Below are positions 8,336-16,474 of a stretch of 64,000 nt of DNA, one piece after another. The notes beneath the pieces are model-generated. The model did not search any database. It was not told where the DNA came from and worked only from the letters and a program-made list of their open reading frames with translations. How positions within the stretch are numbered: position 1 is the first letter of the stretch; each line of letters opens with the position of its first letter. Position numbers and translations under genes: made by a program. This DNA comes from Bacillus tuaregi (GTDB lineage: Bacteria; Bacillota; Bacilli; Bacillales; Cytobacillaceae): positions 62,001 through 126,000 of the forward strand of contig NZ_LT629730.1 in assembly GCF_900104575.1 (NCBI RefSeq), in the 5' to 3' direction.

Positions 8336-8708
8336 TTCAATGAGAAGCTTTTTTTTTTGATAGTAGATATACAGTAATAATTGAATGGTTTCATTCATGT
8401 ATTTTCTCCTGCTAAGGGTAAAAAATTTTCTATTTTTAATAAAAAGTGCAAAATAATACAATGAAAAATTATAAAAAGACGTCATTTGATTATAATGTAA
8501 TACTAAGTTTTAAATGGTAACTTTTACATGTGAAAAGGTGTTGAAAGGAGGATTAACTTCTCTGATGCCGACCGGAGCTACTGCAATTGGTGATACTCAA
8601 GGAAATGATTGAAAAATCCTTGGTTGAGACAGGACCTTTCTGCTTTATAGCTAATAATGTGAAATGTTTAACAAACTTAGTCTATTGATCATAAACAAAG
8701 GAGAATTA
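8336..8708 (+). promoter_or_regulatory. Dehydratase operon promoter and leader
   Basis: A non-coding gap of about 370 bp. TATAAT at 8491-8496 is a good -10, but there is no recognisable -35, as expected for a promoter needing an AraC/PocR activator. The leader holds a strong AAGGAGG (about 8545) followed by a micro-ORF (ATG 8565, ends 8612, MPTGATAIGDTQGND). This may be a gene remnant or a leader peptide; I do not recognise it. No B12 riboswitch box was found. Confidence 0.45.
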
Positions 8709-10376
8709 ATGATGAGATCAAAGCGTTTTCAAGTATTAGAGCAAAGACCTGTTAATCAGGACGGTCTTATAAGTGAATGGCCAGATGAAGGCTTAATTGC
8801 CATGAATAGCCCCAATGATCCTAAGCCATCAATAAAAGTTAAAGATGGAATAGTCATAGAGCTTGATGGAAAGAAAAGAGAAGATTTTGATACGATAGAT
8901 AGATTTATAGCAGACTATGCAATAAATACAAAAGATTGTGAGAAATCCATGGGTTTAGACTCGTTGAAAATATCACAAATGCTAGTTGATATAAACGTGA
9001 GCAGAGAAGAGATTATAAAAATTACTATGTCGATCACTCCTGCTAAGATCGTTGAAGTTGTCTCACATATGAATGTAGTTGAAATGATGATGGCACTTCA
9101 AAAGATGAGAGCAAGAAAAACGCCTTCAAATCAGTGCCATATAACAAATTTAGCAGATAATCCAGTGCAGATTGCGGCAGATGCAGCAGAAGCAGGCATC
9201 AGAGGGTTTTCAGAGCAGGAAACTACTGTTGGTATTGTAAGATATGCACCATTTAATGCATTGGCACTTCTTATTGGTTCCCAGGTAGGACGCGGAGGTG
9301 TGCTAACTCAATGTTCAGTAGAAGAAGCGACAGAGCTTGACCTTGGTATGAGAGGACTTACCAGTTATGCAGAAACAGTTTCGGTATATGGAACTGAATC
9401 AGTATTTACTGATGGAGATGATACTCCATGGTCAAAAGCATTTTTGGCATCAGCATATGCTTCAAGAGGATTAAAAATGAGATTTACATCAGGCACAGGT
9501 TCAGAAGCCTTGATGGGATACTCAGAAGGAAAGTCAATGCTTTACCTGGAAGCGAGATGTATCTATATAACAAAAGGTGCTGGCGCTCAGGGACTTCAAA
9601 ATGGAGCAGTAAGCTGTATAGGAATGATAGGTGCAGTTCCATCTGGAATAAGGGCGGTGCTAGCTGAAAACCTAATCACTACCATGTTGGATATAGAAGT
9701 TGCATCTGCAAATGACCAGACCTTCTCACATTCAGATATAAGAAGAACTGCAAGAACTCTTATGCAGATGCTCCCTGGAACAGACTTTATATTCTCAGGA
9801 TACAGTGCTGTACCAAATTATGACAACATGTTCGCCGGTTCAAACTTCGATGCGGAGGATTTTGATGACTACAATATTCTTCAAAGAGATTTAATGGTAG
9901 ATGGAGGCTTAAGGCCAGTTTCCGAAGAAGAGACGATAGCCATTAGAAATAAAGCGGCAAAAGCAGTTCAGGCTGTTTTTAGGGAATTAGGTTTCCCCCC
10001 TATCACCAATGAAGAAGTAGAAGCGGCAACATATGCACATGGCAGCAAAGATATGCCGGCAAGGAATGTAGTGGAAGATCTGAAAGCAGCTGAAGAGATG
10101 CTAAAAAAGAGAATAACCGGTATCGATATAGTTAAAGCATTAAGCAAGAGTGGTTTTTCTGATGTTGCAAATAACGTATTAAATATGCTTAAGCAGAGAG
10201 TAACGGGAGACTACCTACAGACATCCGCGATATTGGATAAGAACTTTGATGTTATAAGTGCAGTTAATGATGTTAACGATTACAAGGGGCCGGGGACCGG
10301 TTATAGAATCAGCAAAGAGAGATGGGAAGAAATTAAGAATATTCCGAATGTAATCAAACCTGAGGATATTGGGTAA
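8709..10376 (+). CDS. dhaB: B12-dependent glycerol/diol dehydratase, large subunit
   Basis: 555 residues, exactly the length of Klebsiella/Clostridium DhaB and PduC large subunits. It converts glycerol to 3-hydroxypropionaldehyde (or 1,2-propanediol to propanal) by an adenosylcobalamin radical mechanism. Recognisable blocks are RSKRFQVLEQRPVNQDG at the start, MMMALQKMRARKTPSNQCH, FSEQETTVGIVRYAPFNA, FTSGTGSEALMGY and GLQNGAVSC, which build the TIM barrel and substrate site. The start is ATG 8709 after AAAGGAG. The medium and small subunits, the reactivase and 1,3-propanediol dehydrogenase follow, so glycerol is the favoured substrate. Codons are rich in AGA and ATA, unlike the flanking serine and thiC genes. 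Confidence 0.93.
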   Translation: MMRSKRFQVLEQRPVNQDGLISEWPDEGLIAMNSPNDPKPSIKVKDGIVIELDGKKREDFDTIDRFIADYAINTKDCEKSMGLDSLKISQMLVDINVSREEIIKITMSITPAKIVEVVSHMNVVEMMMALQKMRARKTPSNQCHITNLADNPVQIAADAAEAGIRGFSEQETTVGIVRYAPFNALALLIGSQVGRGGVLTQCSVEEATELDLGMRGLTSYAETVSVYGTESVFTDGDDTPWSKAFLASAYASRGLKMRFTSGTGSEALMGYSEGKSMLYLEARCIYITKGAGAQGLQNGAVSCIGMIGAVPSGIRAVLAENLITTMLDIEVASANDQTFSHSDIRRTARTLMQMLPGTDFIFSGYSAVPNYDNMFAGSNFDAEDFDDYNILQRDLMVDGGLRPVSEEETIAIRNKAAKAVQAVFRELGFPPITNEEVEAATYAHGSKDMPARNVVEDLKAAEEMLKKRITGIDIVKALSKSGFSDVANNVLNMLKQRVTGDYLQTSAILDKNFDVISAVNDVNDYKGPGTGYRISKERWEEIKNIPNVIKPEDIG

Positions 10377-10395
10377 TAGAAGGGTGTGAATAAAT

Positions 10396-10971
10396 ATGAT
10401 TAATACTACAAAACAATATGCTGTTCCTGAGCTTCAACTAACAGAAGGCGGAGAAGCAAAGATTGGAACCAGAGCAAATGAGGTTGTTATAGGGATAGGG
10501 CCAGCCTTTCATAAGTCCCAGAATAAAACGATAGGAAATGTTCCTCACAGTGATGTTTTAAGAGAACTGATTGCGGGTATAGAAGAAGGTGGATTGGAGG
10601 CTCGTGTAGTAAGAATAGTAAGAACGTCAGACGTTTCATTCATAGCTAACGATGCAGCCAAAATAAGCGGATCAGGGATAGGCATAGGAATTCAGTCAAA
10701 AGGAACAACCGTTATTCATCAGAAAGACCTGCTTCCTTTAAATAACCTTGAGCTATTTCCTCAGGCACCGTTAATGACACTTGAGGTTTATAGATTAATC
10801 GGGAAAAATGCTGTGAAGTATGCTAAAGGAGAGTCGCCAACGCCAGTTCCAATGAAGAACGACCAAATGGCAAGACCTAAGTTCATGGCAAAGGCAGCGC
10901 TGCTTCATATAAAAGAAACGAAGCATGTTCAAGTAGCTGCAAAACCTATAGAAATAGAAGTTAAATTTTAA
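10396..10971 (+). CDS. dhaC: Glycerol/diol dehydratase, medium subunit
   Basis: 191 residues, the usual size of DhaC/PduD. The core [45 protein letters not shown] is diagnostic of the subunit that binds the cobalamin tail with the large subunit. It starts 19 nt after the large subunit stop, behind AGGGTGTGAA. It forms an (alpha-beta-gamma)2 complex with the genes on either side. Confidence 0.92.
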   Translation: MINTTKQYAVPELQLTEGGEAKIGTRANEVVIGIGPAFHKSQNKTIGNVPHSDVLRELIAGIEEGGLEARVVRIVRTSDVSFIANDAAKISGSGIGIGIQSKGTTVIHQKDLLPLNNLELFPQAPLMTLEVYRLIGKNAVKYAKGESPTPVPMKNDQMARPKFMAKAALLHIKETKHVQVAAKPIEIEVKF

Positions 10972-10990
10972 TTTGAAAGGAGGGAATCTA

Positions 10991-11413
10991 ATGGAACAAA
11001 GAAAGTTGAATTCAAAAGACTATCCTTTAGCTACCAAAAGACCTCAGTATATTAAAACACCTACAGGAAAGAGACTAGAAGATGTCACTTTGGAAAATGT
11101 TTTAAATGGTGTCATTAAACCGGAAGATGTGAGAATATCACCGGAAACATTGGAAATGCAGGCTCAGATAGCTGAATCTATGAACAGAGATGCTATTGCA
11201 AGAAACTTAAGAAGAGCCGCAGAACTAATAGCAGTTCCAGATGAAAGAATACTAGAGATATACAACCTGCTGAGACCTTATCGTGCTACAAAAGACGAAC
11301 TTTTAGTTACAGCAGAAGAACTTGAGAAACAGTATAACGCAAAAGTGAATGCATACTTCGTAAGAGAAGCAGCAGAAGTATATGAAAAAAGAGGAAAACT
11401 ACGACAAGACTAG
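10991..11413 (+). CDS. dhaE: Glycerol/diol dehydratase, small subunit
   Basis: 140 residues (family ~140). Blocks DYPLATKRPQYIKTPTGKRLEDVTLENVL and ISPETLEMQAQIAESMNRDAIARNLRRAAELIAVPDERILEIYN identify the PduE/DhaE small subunit. The start is ATG 10991, preceded by AAAGGAGGG; an in-frame TTG upstream would place that ribosome site inside the gene. It lies 19 nt after dhaC and 25 nt before the reactivase gene, as in dha and pdu operons. Confidence 0.92.
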   Translation: MEQRKLNSKDYPLATKRPQYIKTPTGKRLEDVTLENVLNGVIKPEDVRISPETLEMQAQIAESMNRDAIARNLRRAAELIAVPDERILEIYNLLRPYRATKDELLVTAEELEKQYNAKVNAYFVREAAEVYEKRGKLRQD

Positions 11414-11438
11414 TCAAGCTTTAAGGAGAAGGAAGTAA

Positions 11439-13298
11439 ATGAAAATTATTGCAGGAGTTGATATTGGAAACGCGACAACAGAAGTTGCACTAGGTAGATT
11501 GAATAATGGCAGAATAGAGTTTCTTTCAAGTGGTATAGTTCCAACTTCAGGAATTAAAGGTACTGAAGAAAATATCCAGGGAGTGTTTTCCTCATTAAAG
11601 CAGGCATTATTTAAAGTTTCTATGGAACTGGATCATCTTGATATGGTGAGGATAAATGAAGCTGCACCCGTTATAGGGGATGTAGCTATGGAGACTATAA
11701 CTGAAACGATCATTACCGAATCTACTATGATAGGGCACAACCCTTCTACTCCAGGAGGAATAGGACTTGGAATCGGAAAGACTATCTATATAGAAGATTT
11801 AGACTCATTGAATACAGAAAATATGAAGGATAACCAGTTTATCGTCCTAATCCTGAGCAGTATCAGTTTTCTTGAGGCCGCTGTAAGAATAAATGCTGCA
11901 GTCAAAAGGGGAATAAATATTACAGCAGCGATGGTTCAAAAAGATGATGGGGTTTTAATTAATAATAGATTGGAACAAAAAATACCTATTGTTGATGAAG
12001 TATTGTTGCTGGAAAAAGTGCCAGTAGGAATGCGAGCTGTAGTTGAGGTAGCTGAACAAGGCGGAGTCGTAACCACTTTATCAAATCCATATGGCATCGC
12101 TACAGTGTTTGGACTGACATCAGAAGAAACAAAGCTTATAGTGCCTGTAGCAAGAGCACTTATAGGAAACAGATCCGCAGTTGTTATAAGGACTCCAAAA
12201 GGAGATGTTCAGGAAAAGAAAATTCCTGCAGGGAACATTCAGATAGATGGATTAAAGCACAAGGAAACGGTAGAGGTTGAAGCTGGCGCAGCAAAAATAA
12301 TGGAAGCGGTCAAACTTTCCATTCCCATTCAGGACATCAGAGGTGAGTCTGGAACTAATGCTGGTGGAATGCTAGAGAGAGTTAGGCAGGTAATGGCAAA
12401 GCTAACGAATCAGAAGCTAGCTGATATAAAGATTCAGGATCTATTAGCTGTTGATACTTTCGTGCCACAGAAAGTAAAGGGTGGTTTAGCACAAGAATTC
12501 TCAATGGATAATGCTGTAGGCATAGCCGCTATGGTTAAGGCGGACAAGCTTCAGATGCAGATGATTGCCCATAAGCTTCAGGAGAAATTAAAGGTTGACG
12601 TAGAAGTTGGCGGAGTAGAAGCGGATATGGCTATAAGAGGTGCCCTCACAACTCCTGGAAGCAGTACTCCTCTTGCAATACTTGATATGGGAGCAGGCTC
12701 CACAGATGCATCCATAATAAATAAAGAAGGAAAAATATGTTCCATACACCTGGCTGGCGCTGGAAATATGGTAACCATGTTAATCAAATCCGAACTAGGG
12801 TTGGAAGATTTGAATCTGGCAGAAGACATTAAGAAATACCCACTGGCTAAGGTTGAAAGCTTATTCCATATTAGACATGAAGATAGTACAGTAGAGTTTT
12901 TTGACAACCCTCTGGATTCCTCTGTATTTGCTAAAGTAGTAATACTTAAGGATGGAATGCTGATTCCGATAGATGGTCAGAACTCTCTGGAAAAAATCAA
13001 GATGGTAAGAAAAACAGCAAAAGAGAAGGTATTTGTTACTAATTGTCTTCGAGCCTTAAGCATAGTATCTCCAACTGGAAATATAAGAGATATAGAGTTT
13101 GTGGTATTAGTAGGAGGTTCCTCGTTGGACTTTGAGATACCACAGCTGGTTACTGATGCCCTTTCTCATTATGGTGTAGTGGCGGGAAGAGGAAATGTAC
13201 GAGGGATAGAAGGACCGAGAAATGCCGTAGCTACTGGACTCCTACTTGGCTTTAACTTCATTCAGCAGAAGGCCTCCACTTCTATAAGTGGGGGATGA
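11439..13298 (+). CDS. ddrA: Diol/glycerol dehydratase reactivase, large subunit
   Basis: 619 residues. An actin/Hsp70-fold ATPase that swaps damaged cobalamin out of the inactivated dehydratase. Signatures are AGVDIGNATTEVALG at the N-terminus (phosphate loop), LAILDMGAGSTDASI (second nucleotide loop, about 410) and FVVLVGGSSLDFEIPQLV near the end. The normal core ends around GRGNVRGIEGPRNAVATGLLLG. The last ~16 residues (FNFIQQKASTSISGG region) and the stop codon are encoded by a copy of repeat R1 starting at 13252, so the native C-terminus has been replaced. The small reactivase gene follows after the repeat. Confidence 0.92.
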   Translation: MKIIAGVDIGNATTEVALGRLNNGRIEFLSSGIVPTSGIKGTEENIQGVFSSLKQALFKVSMELDHLDMVRINEAAPVIGDVAMETITETIITESTMIGHNPSTPGGIGLGIGKTIYIEDLDSLNTENMKDNQFIVLILSSISFLEAAVRINAAVKRGINITAAMVQKDDGVLINNRLEQKIPIVDEVLLLEKVPVGMRAVVEVAEQGGVVTTLSNPYGIATVFGLTSEETKLIVPVARALIGNRSAVVIRTPKGDVQEKKIPAGNIQIDGLKHKETVEVEAGAAKIMEAVKLSIPIQDIRGESGTNAGGMLERVRQVMAKLTNQKLADIKIQDLLAVDTFVPQKVKGGLAQEFSMDNAVGIAAMVKADKLQMQMIAHKLQEKLKVDVEVGGVEADMAIRGALTTPGSSTPLAILDMGAGSTDASIINKEGKICSIHLAGAGNMVTMLIKSELGLEDLNLAEDIKKYPLAKVESLFHIRHEDSTVEFFDNPLDSSVFAKVVILKDGMLIPIDGQNSLEKIKMVRKTAKEKVFVTNCLRALSIVSPTGNIRDIEFVVLVGGSSLDFEIPQLVTDALSHYGVVAGRGNVRGIEGPRNAVATGLLLGFNFIQQKASTSISGG

Positions 13299-13443
13299 AT
13301 GCAAAGGGTACTTTGATTCAGTGGGGGTTCAAACCCCGGCTGAATGTAGTTAAGCCTCCGGCGGATATCTCGGATTTTTTTAAGGTAGTTTATCGAGCGA
13401 GCTTGATAAAAATCCGGACGCAAATTCGACGGGCGAATTTGAT
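13252..13443 (+). repeat. R1 repeat copy B, between ddrA and ddrB
   Basis: It begins TTAACTTCATTCAGC and ends with the hairpin CAAATTCG...CGAATTTG plus GAT. It lacks the GTACC...GGTAC hairpin present in longer copies but keeps the CCTCCACTT...AAGTGGGGG hairpin, the GGGGTTCAAACCCC hairpin and the TTTATCGAG...-type hairpin. Its first 47 bp form the coding end of ddrA. It separates ddrA and ddrB by 166 nt, where related operons have only a few bases. Confidence 0.85.
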
Positions 13444-13464
13444 CAGAAATAAGGAAGATTACTG

Positions 13465-13815
13465 ATGAAACATGATGAAACTAGAAAACCAAGAATACAT
13501 GTATATTACACTCCTGAAATAGAGGATATATCTATTTTCGAAGATGTGCTTTTTGGCATAGAAGAAGAAGGCATTCCCTATGCAGTTAAGGAAGAAATGA
13601 ACTTGAACTCTTTAGAGTTATGTTATAAGGCTGCCCAGCGGTCCAACTTAGCTGTAGGCATAGGGATAAAGGCAGATGGAGAAGTCACACTGACTTTTAA
13701 TAAGCTAAAGAAAAATGAACCTTTATTTATTGTCGACTCATGTTGGGATAAAACCATTCTTAGAAATTTAGGGACAAATGCAGGTAGGTTGGTTAAGGGA
13801 ATAGCATTCAAGTAA
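13465..13815 (+). CDS. ddrB: Diol/glycerol dehydratase reactivase, small subunit
   Basis: 116 residues, matching PduH/DhaG (~117). The block HVYYTPEIEDISIFEDVLFGIEEEGIPY and the later NLAVGIGIKADGEVTLTFNKLKKNEPLF fit the family. The protein mimics the dehydratase medium subunit and pairs with DdrA to release damaged cofactor. GAAATAAGGAAG stands before the ATG. The reading frame continues beyond the stop into a remnant of another gene (13825-13956). Confidence 0.88.
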   Translation: MKHDETRKPRIHVYYTPEIEDISIFEDVLFGIEEEGIPYAVKEEMNLNSLELCYKAAQRSNLAVGIGIKADGEVTLTFNKLKKNEPLFIVDSCWDKTILRNLGTNAGRLVKGIAFK

Positions 13816-13824
13816 ATTCTAGGT

Positions 13825-13956
13825 GTGGTTAGAAGTTCGGAGAGCGTAATAATAAGTCTAGGTAGAAAAGAAAAGGTAAGAGAAGAAATTAGAAAATATG
13901 TGAATAACTATACAAATGCTTTGTTCGCAATGGACAGGTTTGAAGAGATGAACTAG
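13825..13956 (+). pseudogene. C-terminal remnant of a probable cob(I)alamin adenosyltransferase
   Basis: An open stretch of about 43 codons in the ddrB frame reads VVRSSESVIISLGRKEKV then REEIRKYVNNYTNALFAMDR and ends in TAG. The pattern (R-x-x-E-x-x-V-x-x-L, then x-K-Y-x-N-x-x-T/S-x-x-L-F-x-x-x-R) resembles the C-terminal helices of PduO-type ATP:cob(I)alamin adenosyltransferases, which commonly follow the reactivase genes. There is no ribosome binding site and the N-terminal ~75% is absent. I therefore read it as a truncated gene; the family assignment is by pattern only. Confidence 0.5.
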
Positions 13957-13985
13957 AAAGAGATTTTCGAAGGGAGATAAGAATC

Positions 13986-14411
13986 TTGCAGAAGGTAAAT
14001 GAAATCAAACAATTAAGCTTAGATATCGTAAAGAAAATGGCTGCCGCAGCTGAAGCAAAGGCTGTTGAAATGAATGTGCCAGTAGTCTTCGCTGCAGTGG
14101 ATGCAGGAGCAAACTTAATGCTTATGTACAGAATGGAAAATGCATTTATTACAAGTGTAGATATAGCTGTGAACAAAGCCTTTACTTCAGCAGCATTAAA
14201 AATAGGAACACATGAAGTCACTCCCAACATTCAGCCGGGAGAGAGCCTTTACGGATTACAGTTAACTAATAACTGTAGAATAGTGCCTTTTGGCGGTGGG
14301 TTACCGGTAATAACGGATGGACAAGTTGTTGGAGCAATCGGCGTAAGTGGAGGAACTGTTGAGGAAGATATGACTATAGCGAAAGCCGCATTAGAAATTT
14401 TTGGAGAATAG
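13986..14411 (+). CDS. GlcG/HbpS-family protein (PduO C-terminal-like)
   Basis: 141 residues with the GlcG/HbpS fold pattern: a long first helix (AAEAKAVEMNVPVVFAAVDAGANLMLMYRMENA), the IAVNKAFTSAAL segment, and the C-terminal FGGGLPVITDGQVVGAIGVSGGTVEEDMTIAKAAL. Relatives occur as the C-terminal domain of PduO, where heme or cobalamin binding has been reported, and as single genes in dha and pdu operons. The TTG start at 13986 follows GAAGGGAGA. A role in cobalamin handling for the dehydratase is inferred from position. Confidence 0.8.
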   Translation: MQKVNEIKQLSLDIVKKMAAAAEAKAVEMNVPVVFAAVDAGANLMLMYRMENAFITSVDIAVNKAFTSAALKIGTHEVTPNIQPGESLYGLQLTNNCRIVPFGGGLPVITDGQVVGAIGVSGGTVEEDMTIAKAALEIFGE

Positions 14412-14438
14412 TTAAGGTGAGAAAAGGAGAAATATGAT

Positions 14439-15596
14439 ATGAGAATGTATGATTATTTAGTACCAAGTGTTAATTTTATGGGAGCAGGGTGCCTAAGCGT
14501 TATCGGAGAAAGGTGTAAAATTCTAGGGGGAAAAAAAGCACTTATTGTTACAGATAAATTTTTAAGAGGCATGGAAGGTGGAGCAGTTGATTTAACTGTG
14601 AAGTATTTAACAGAGGCAGGAATAGAATTTGCTATTTATGATGAAGTAGAACCAAATCCAAAGGATACAAATGTAAAAGACGGCCTTAAGATATACCAAA
14701 GAGAAGGCTGTGACATGATAGTGACAGTTGGAGGAGGAAGTTCTCACGATTGTGGAAAAGGTATCGGAATAGTTGCAACACATGATGGAGATTTATATGA
14801 CTATGCTGGGATCGAAACGTTAACAAATGCACTTCCTCCGTTAGTTTCAGTAAATACGACAGCGGGAACGGCAAGTGAAGTTACAAGACATTGTGTTATA
14901 ACAAATACGCAAACTAAAGTTAAATATGTAATAGTTAGCTGGAGAAATCTACCACTAGTATCCTTCAACGATCCAATGTTAATGGTAAAGAAGCCAGCTG
15001 GATTGACTGCCGCTACAGGAATGGATGCATTGACCCATGCGATTGAAGCTTATGTTTCAAAGGATGCAAATCCAGTAACTGATGCAGCTGCCATACAAGC
15101 TATTAAATTAATAGCGCAAAATTTAAGACAGGCAGTTGCACTTGGAGATAATCTAGTGGCAAGAGAAAATATGGCCTATGCTTCCTTATTAGCTGGTATG
15201 GCATTTAACAATGCAAACTTAGGATATGTTCATGCGATGGCACATCAATTAGGGGGATTATATGATATGCCTCACGGAGTAGCTAATGCTATGCTTCTTC
15301 CACATGTTGAAAGATTTAATCTCATCTCAAATCCTAATAAGTTTGCTGATATTGCTGAATTCCTTGGAGAAAATATTACTGGATTATCAGTCATGGATGC
15401 CGCTGAAAAGGCTATCGATGCGATGTTCAGACTTTCTAAAGATGTTGGAATTCCAGCCAGTTTAAAAGAGATGGGCGTGAAAGAAGAGGATTTTGAATAT
15501 ATGGCAGAAATGGCATTAAAGGATGGAAATGCCTTCAGTAACCCTAGAAAAGGAAGCGAAAAGGATATCATTAATATATTTAAGTCAGCATTTTAA
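14439..15596 (+). CDS. dhaT: 1,3-propanediol dehydrogenase
   Basis: 385 residues, iron-containing group III alcohol dehydrogenase, the same length as DhaT. It reduces 3-hydroxypropionaldehyde to 1,3-propanediol with NADH, regenerating the NAD+ spent by GldA. Signatures are VTVGGGSSHDCGKGIG (nucleotide), TTAGTASEVTRHCVI, GMDALTHAIEAYVS and HAMAHQLGGLYDMPHGVANA, the last two holding the iron-binding His residues. It is the last gene of the operon, with GAAAAGGAGAAAT upstream and a terminator 33 nt after the stop. It shares these motifs with the lactaldehyde reductase at 48625. Confidence 0.92.
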   Translation: MRMYDYLVPSVNFMGAGCLSVIGERCKILGGKKALIVTDKFLRGMEGGAVDLTVKYLTEAGIEFAIYDEVEPNPKDTNVKDGLKIYQREGCDMIVTVGGGSSHDCGKGIGIVATHDGDLYDYAGIETLTNALPPLVSVNTTAGTASEVTRHCVITNTQTKVKYVIVSWRNLPLVSFNDPMLMVKKPAGLTAATGMDALTHAIEAYVSKDANPVTDAAAIQAIKLIAQNLRQAVALGDNLVARENMAYASLLAGMAFNNANLGYVHAMAHQLGGLYDMPHGVANAMLLPHVERFNLISNPNKFADIAEFLGENITGLSVMDAAEKAIDAMFRLSKDVGIPASLKEMGVKEEDFEYMAEMALKDGNAFSNPRKGSEKDIINIFKSAF

Positions 15597-15628
15597 TTGA
15601 AGCTTTAATATCAGCAGAAAATTAATCA

Positions 15629-15675
15629 GGGAATGTCCTAAAATCAATAACAATGATTTTGGGGCATTCCCTTTC
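15629..15675 (+). terminator. Terminator of the dehydratase operon
   Basis: GGGAATGTCCTAAAATCA pairs with TGATTTTGGGGCATTCCC around a 6-nt loop, followed by CTTTCTC. It may act in both directions toward the convergent YheO-type regulator. Confidence 0.75.
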
Positions 15676-15756
15676 TCGTCTTTTTCATATTCTTCCTCTT
15701 CAATCCGTGCTCGAATGCTTTTTAGTTCCTTGCTGTAAACCAGGTACTGTTGCTTT

Positions 15757-15805
15757 GCAGGGGACCTGTCCCTTCGTCCCAGGGACAAGGCCAGCCCTAT
15801 GTCCC
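15757..15805 (-). repeat. R2-type GGGACAGG repeat at the end of the YheO-type gene
   Basis: The minus strand carries GGGACATAGGGC, CCTTGTCCC, GGGACGAAGGGACAGG and TCCCC. The stop codon TAG of the neighbouring regulator and its last two residues lie within the first GGGACATAG. Confidence 0.6.
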
Positions 15806-16474
15806 AAGATACTTTTCGTTGCGTGATATCATTTGCAGGTAGCGGTAGACGCTTGATTCGGACATTCCCATGATATCGGCTACTTCATTGATCGTCCCTT
15901 TAATTTCAAAGACACCATTTTCTTTTAATTTGGAAATAGCCTGTCTTTTTTGTTCTGGAGATAATTGAGCACCCGATTCGATGATCTCTTTATCGATGAC
16001 GGAGTAAATAATATGACTAATACTATCGGTCAGTTTTTCCACTGGCTGTTCTTGATCGGTTTTCTGTTCGATCTGCTCGATATCTAAGCTTAAATTAGCC
16101 AATTTTAGGACATCCATTGCGACTTTCTTATAGACATCCGCATCGAAATTTATACATAAAAGACCCTGTAATTGGCCTTCCTGGTCCTTAATAAACAGGG
16201 TGGAGGAACGATATTTTTTACCTCTTGGTCCTTCTCCAACATAGGCCACAACATGATCCTTCTCCAAATATACCTTTTCATTGATTAGTTTTTTGGCATA
16301 GTCGGTTAAGGGACCTCCTAAGGTTCTTCCACTTAAGTCTCCGTTAACGATGTGACCAATCTGAGAACCTCCATCAGGATTCAAAACATGTAAGACTAAT
16401 TCATAGTTAGCGCCCAAAATCTCTCCGAAATAATTCATAATCTTTTGATAGTGTCGAAAGAGTTCCTGATCCAA
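15797..16474 (-). CDS. YheO/DauR-type PAS-HTH transcriptional regulator
   Basis: 225 residues. The N-terminal YheO-like PAS domain (about 5-120) has ANYELVLHVLNPDGGSQIGHIVNGDLSGRTLGGPLTDYA and FIKDQEGQLQGLLCINFD. The C-terminal helix-turn-helix (about 165-222) has EVADIMGMSESSVYRYLQ. Members such as DauR control amino-acid catabolism. It is divergent from sdaAB-sdaAA-permease, so it most likely responds to serine or a related amino acid; the ligand is inferred. Its final residues LGT and stop fall in an R2 repeat. The ATG at 16474 is preceded by AAGGAGGGATACTT. Confidence 0.85.
   Translation of the reverse strand: MDQELFRHYQKIMNYFGEILGANYELVLHVLNPDGGSQIGHIVNGDLSGRTLGGPLTDYAKKLINEKVYLEKDHVVAYVGEGPRGKKYRSSTLFIKDQEGQLQGLLCINFDADVYKKVAMDVLKLANLSLDIEQIEQKTDQEQPVEKLTDSISHIIYSVIDKEIIESGAQLSPEQKRQAISKLKENGVFEIKGTINEVADIMGMSESSVYRYLQMISRNEKYLGT

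Noticed and set aside
8336-8708. Cobalamin riboswitch before the dehydratase operon
   Set aside because: No B12-box pattern (GCCACTG-type with the AGYCAGGARACC core) is found on either strand of the leader.
13330-13370. GGGGTTCAAACCCC in R1 looks like a tRNA T-arm
   Set aside because: No acceptor stem, anticodon arm or D-arm lies around it, and the surrounding inverted repeat CTTCATTCAG/CTGAATGAAG pairs instead. It is not a tRNA gene.
15585-15788. 67-residue minus-strand frame after dhaT
   Set aside because: It overlaps the operon terminator and an R2 repeat, lacks a ribosome site and resembles no family.
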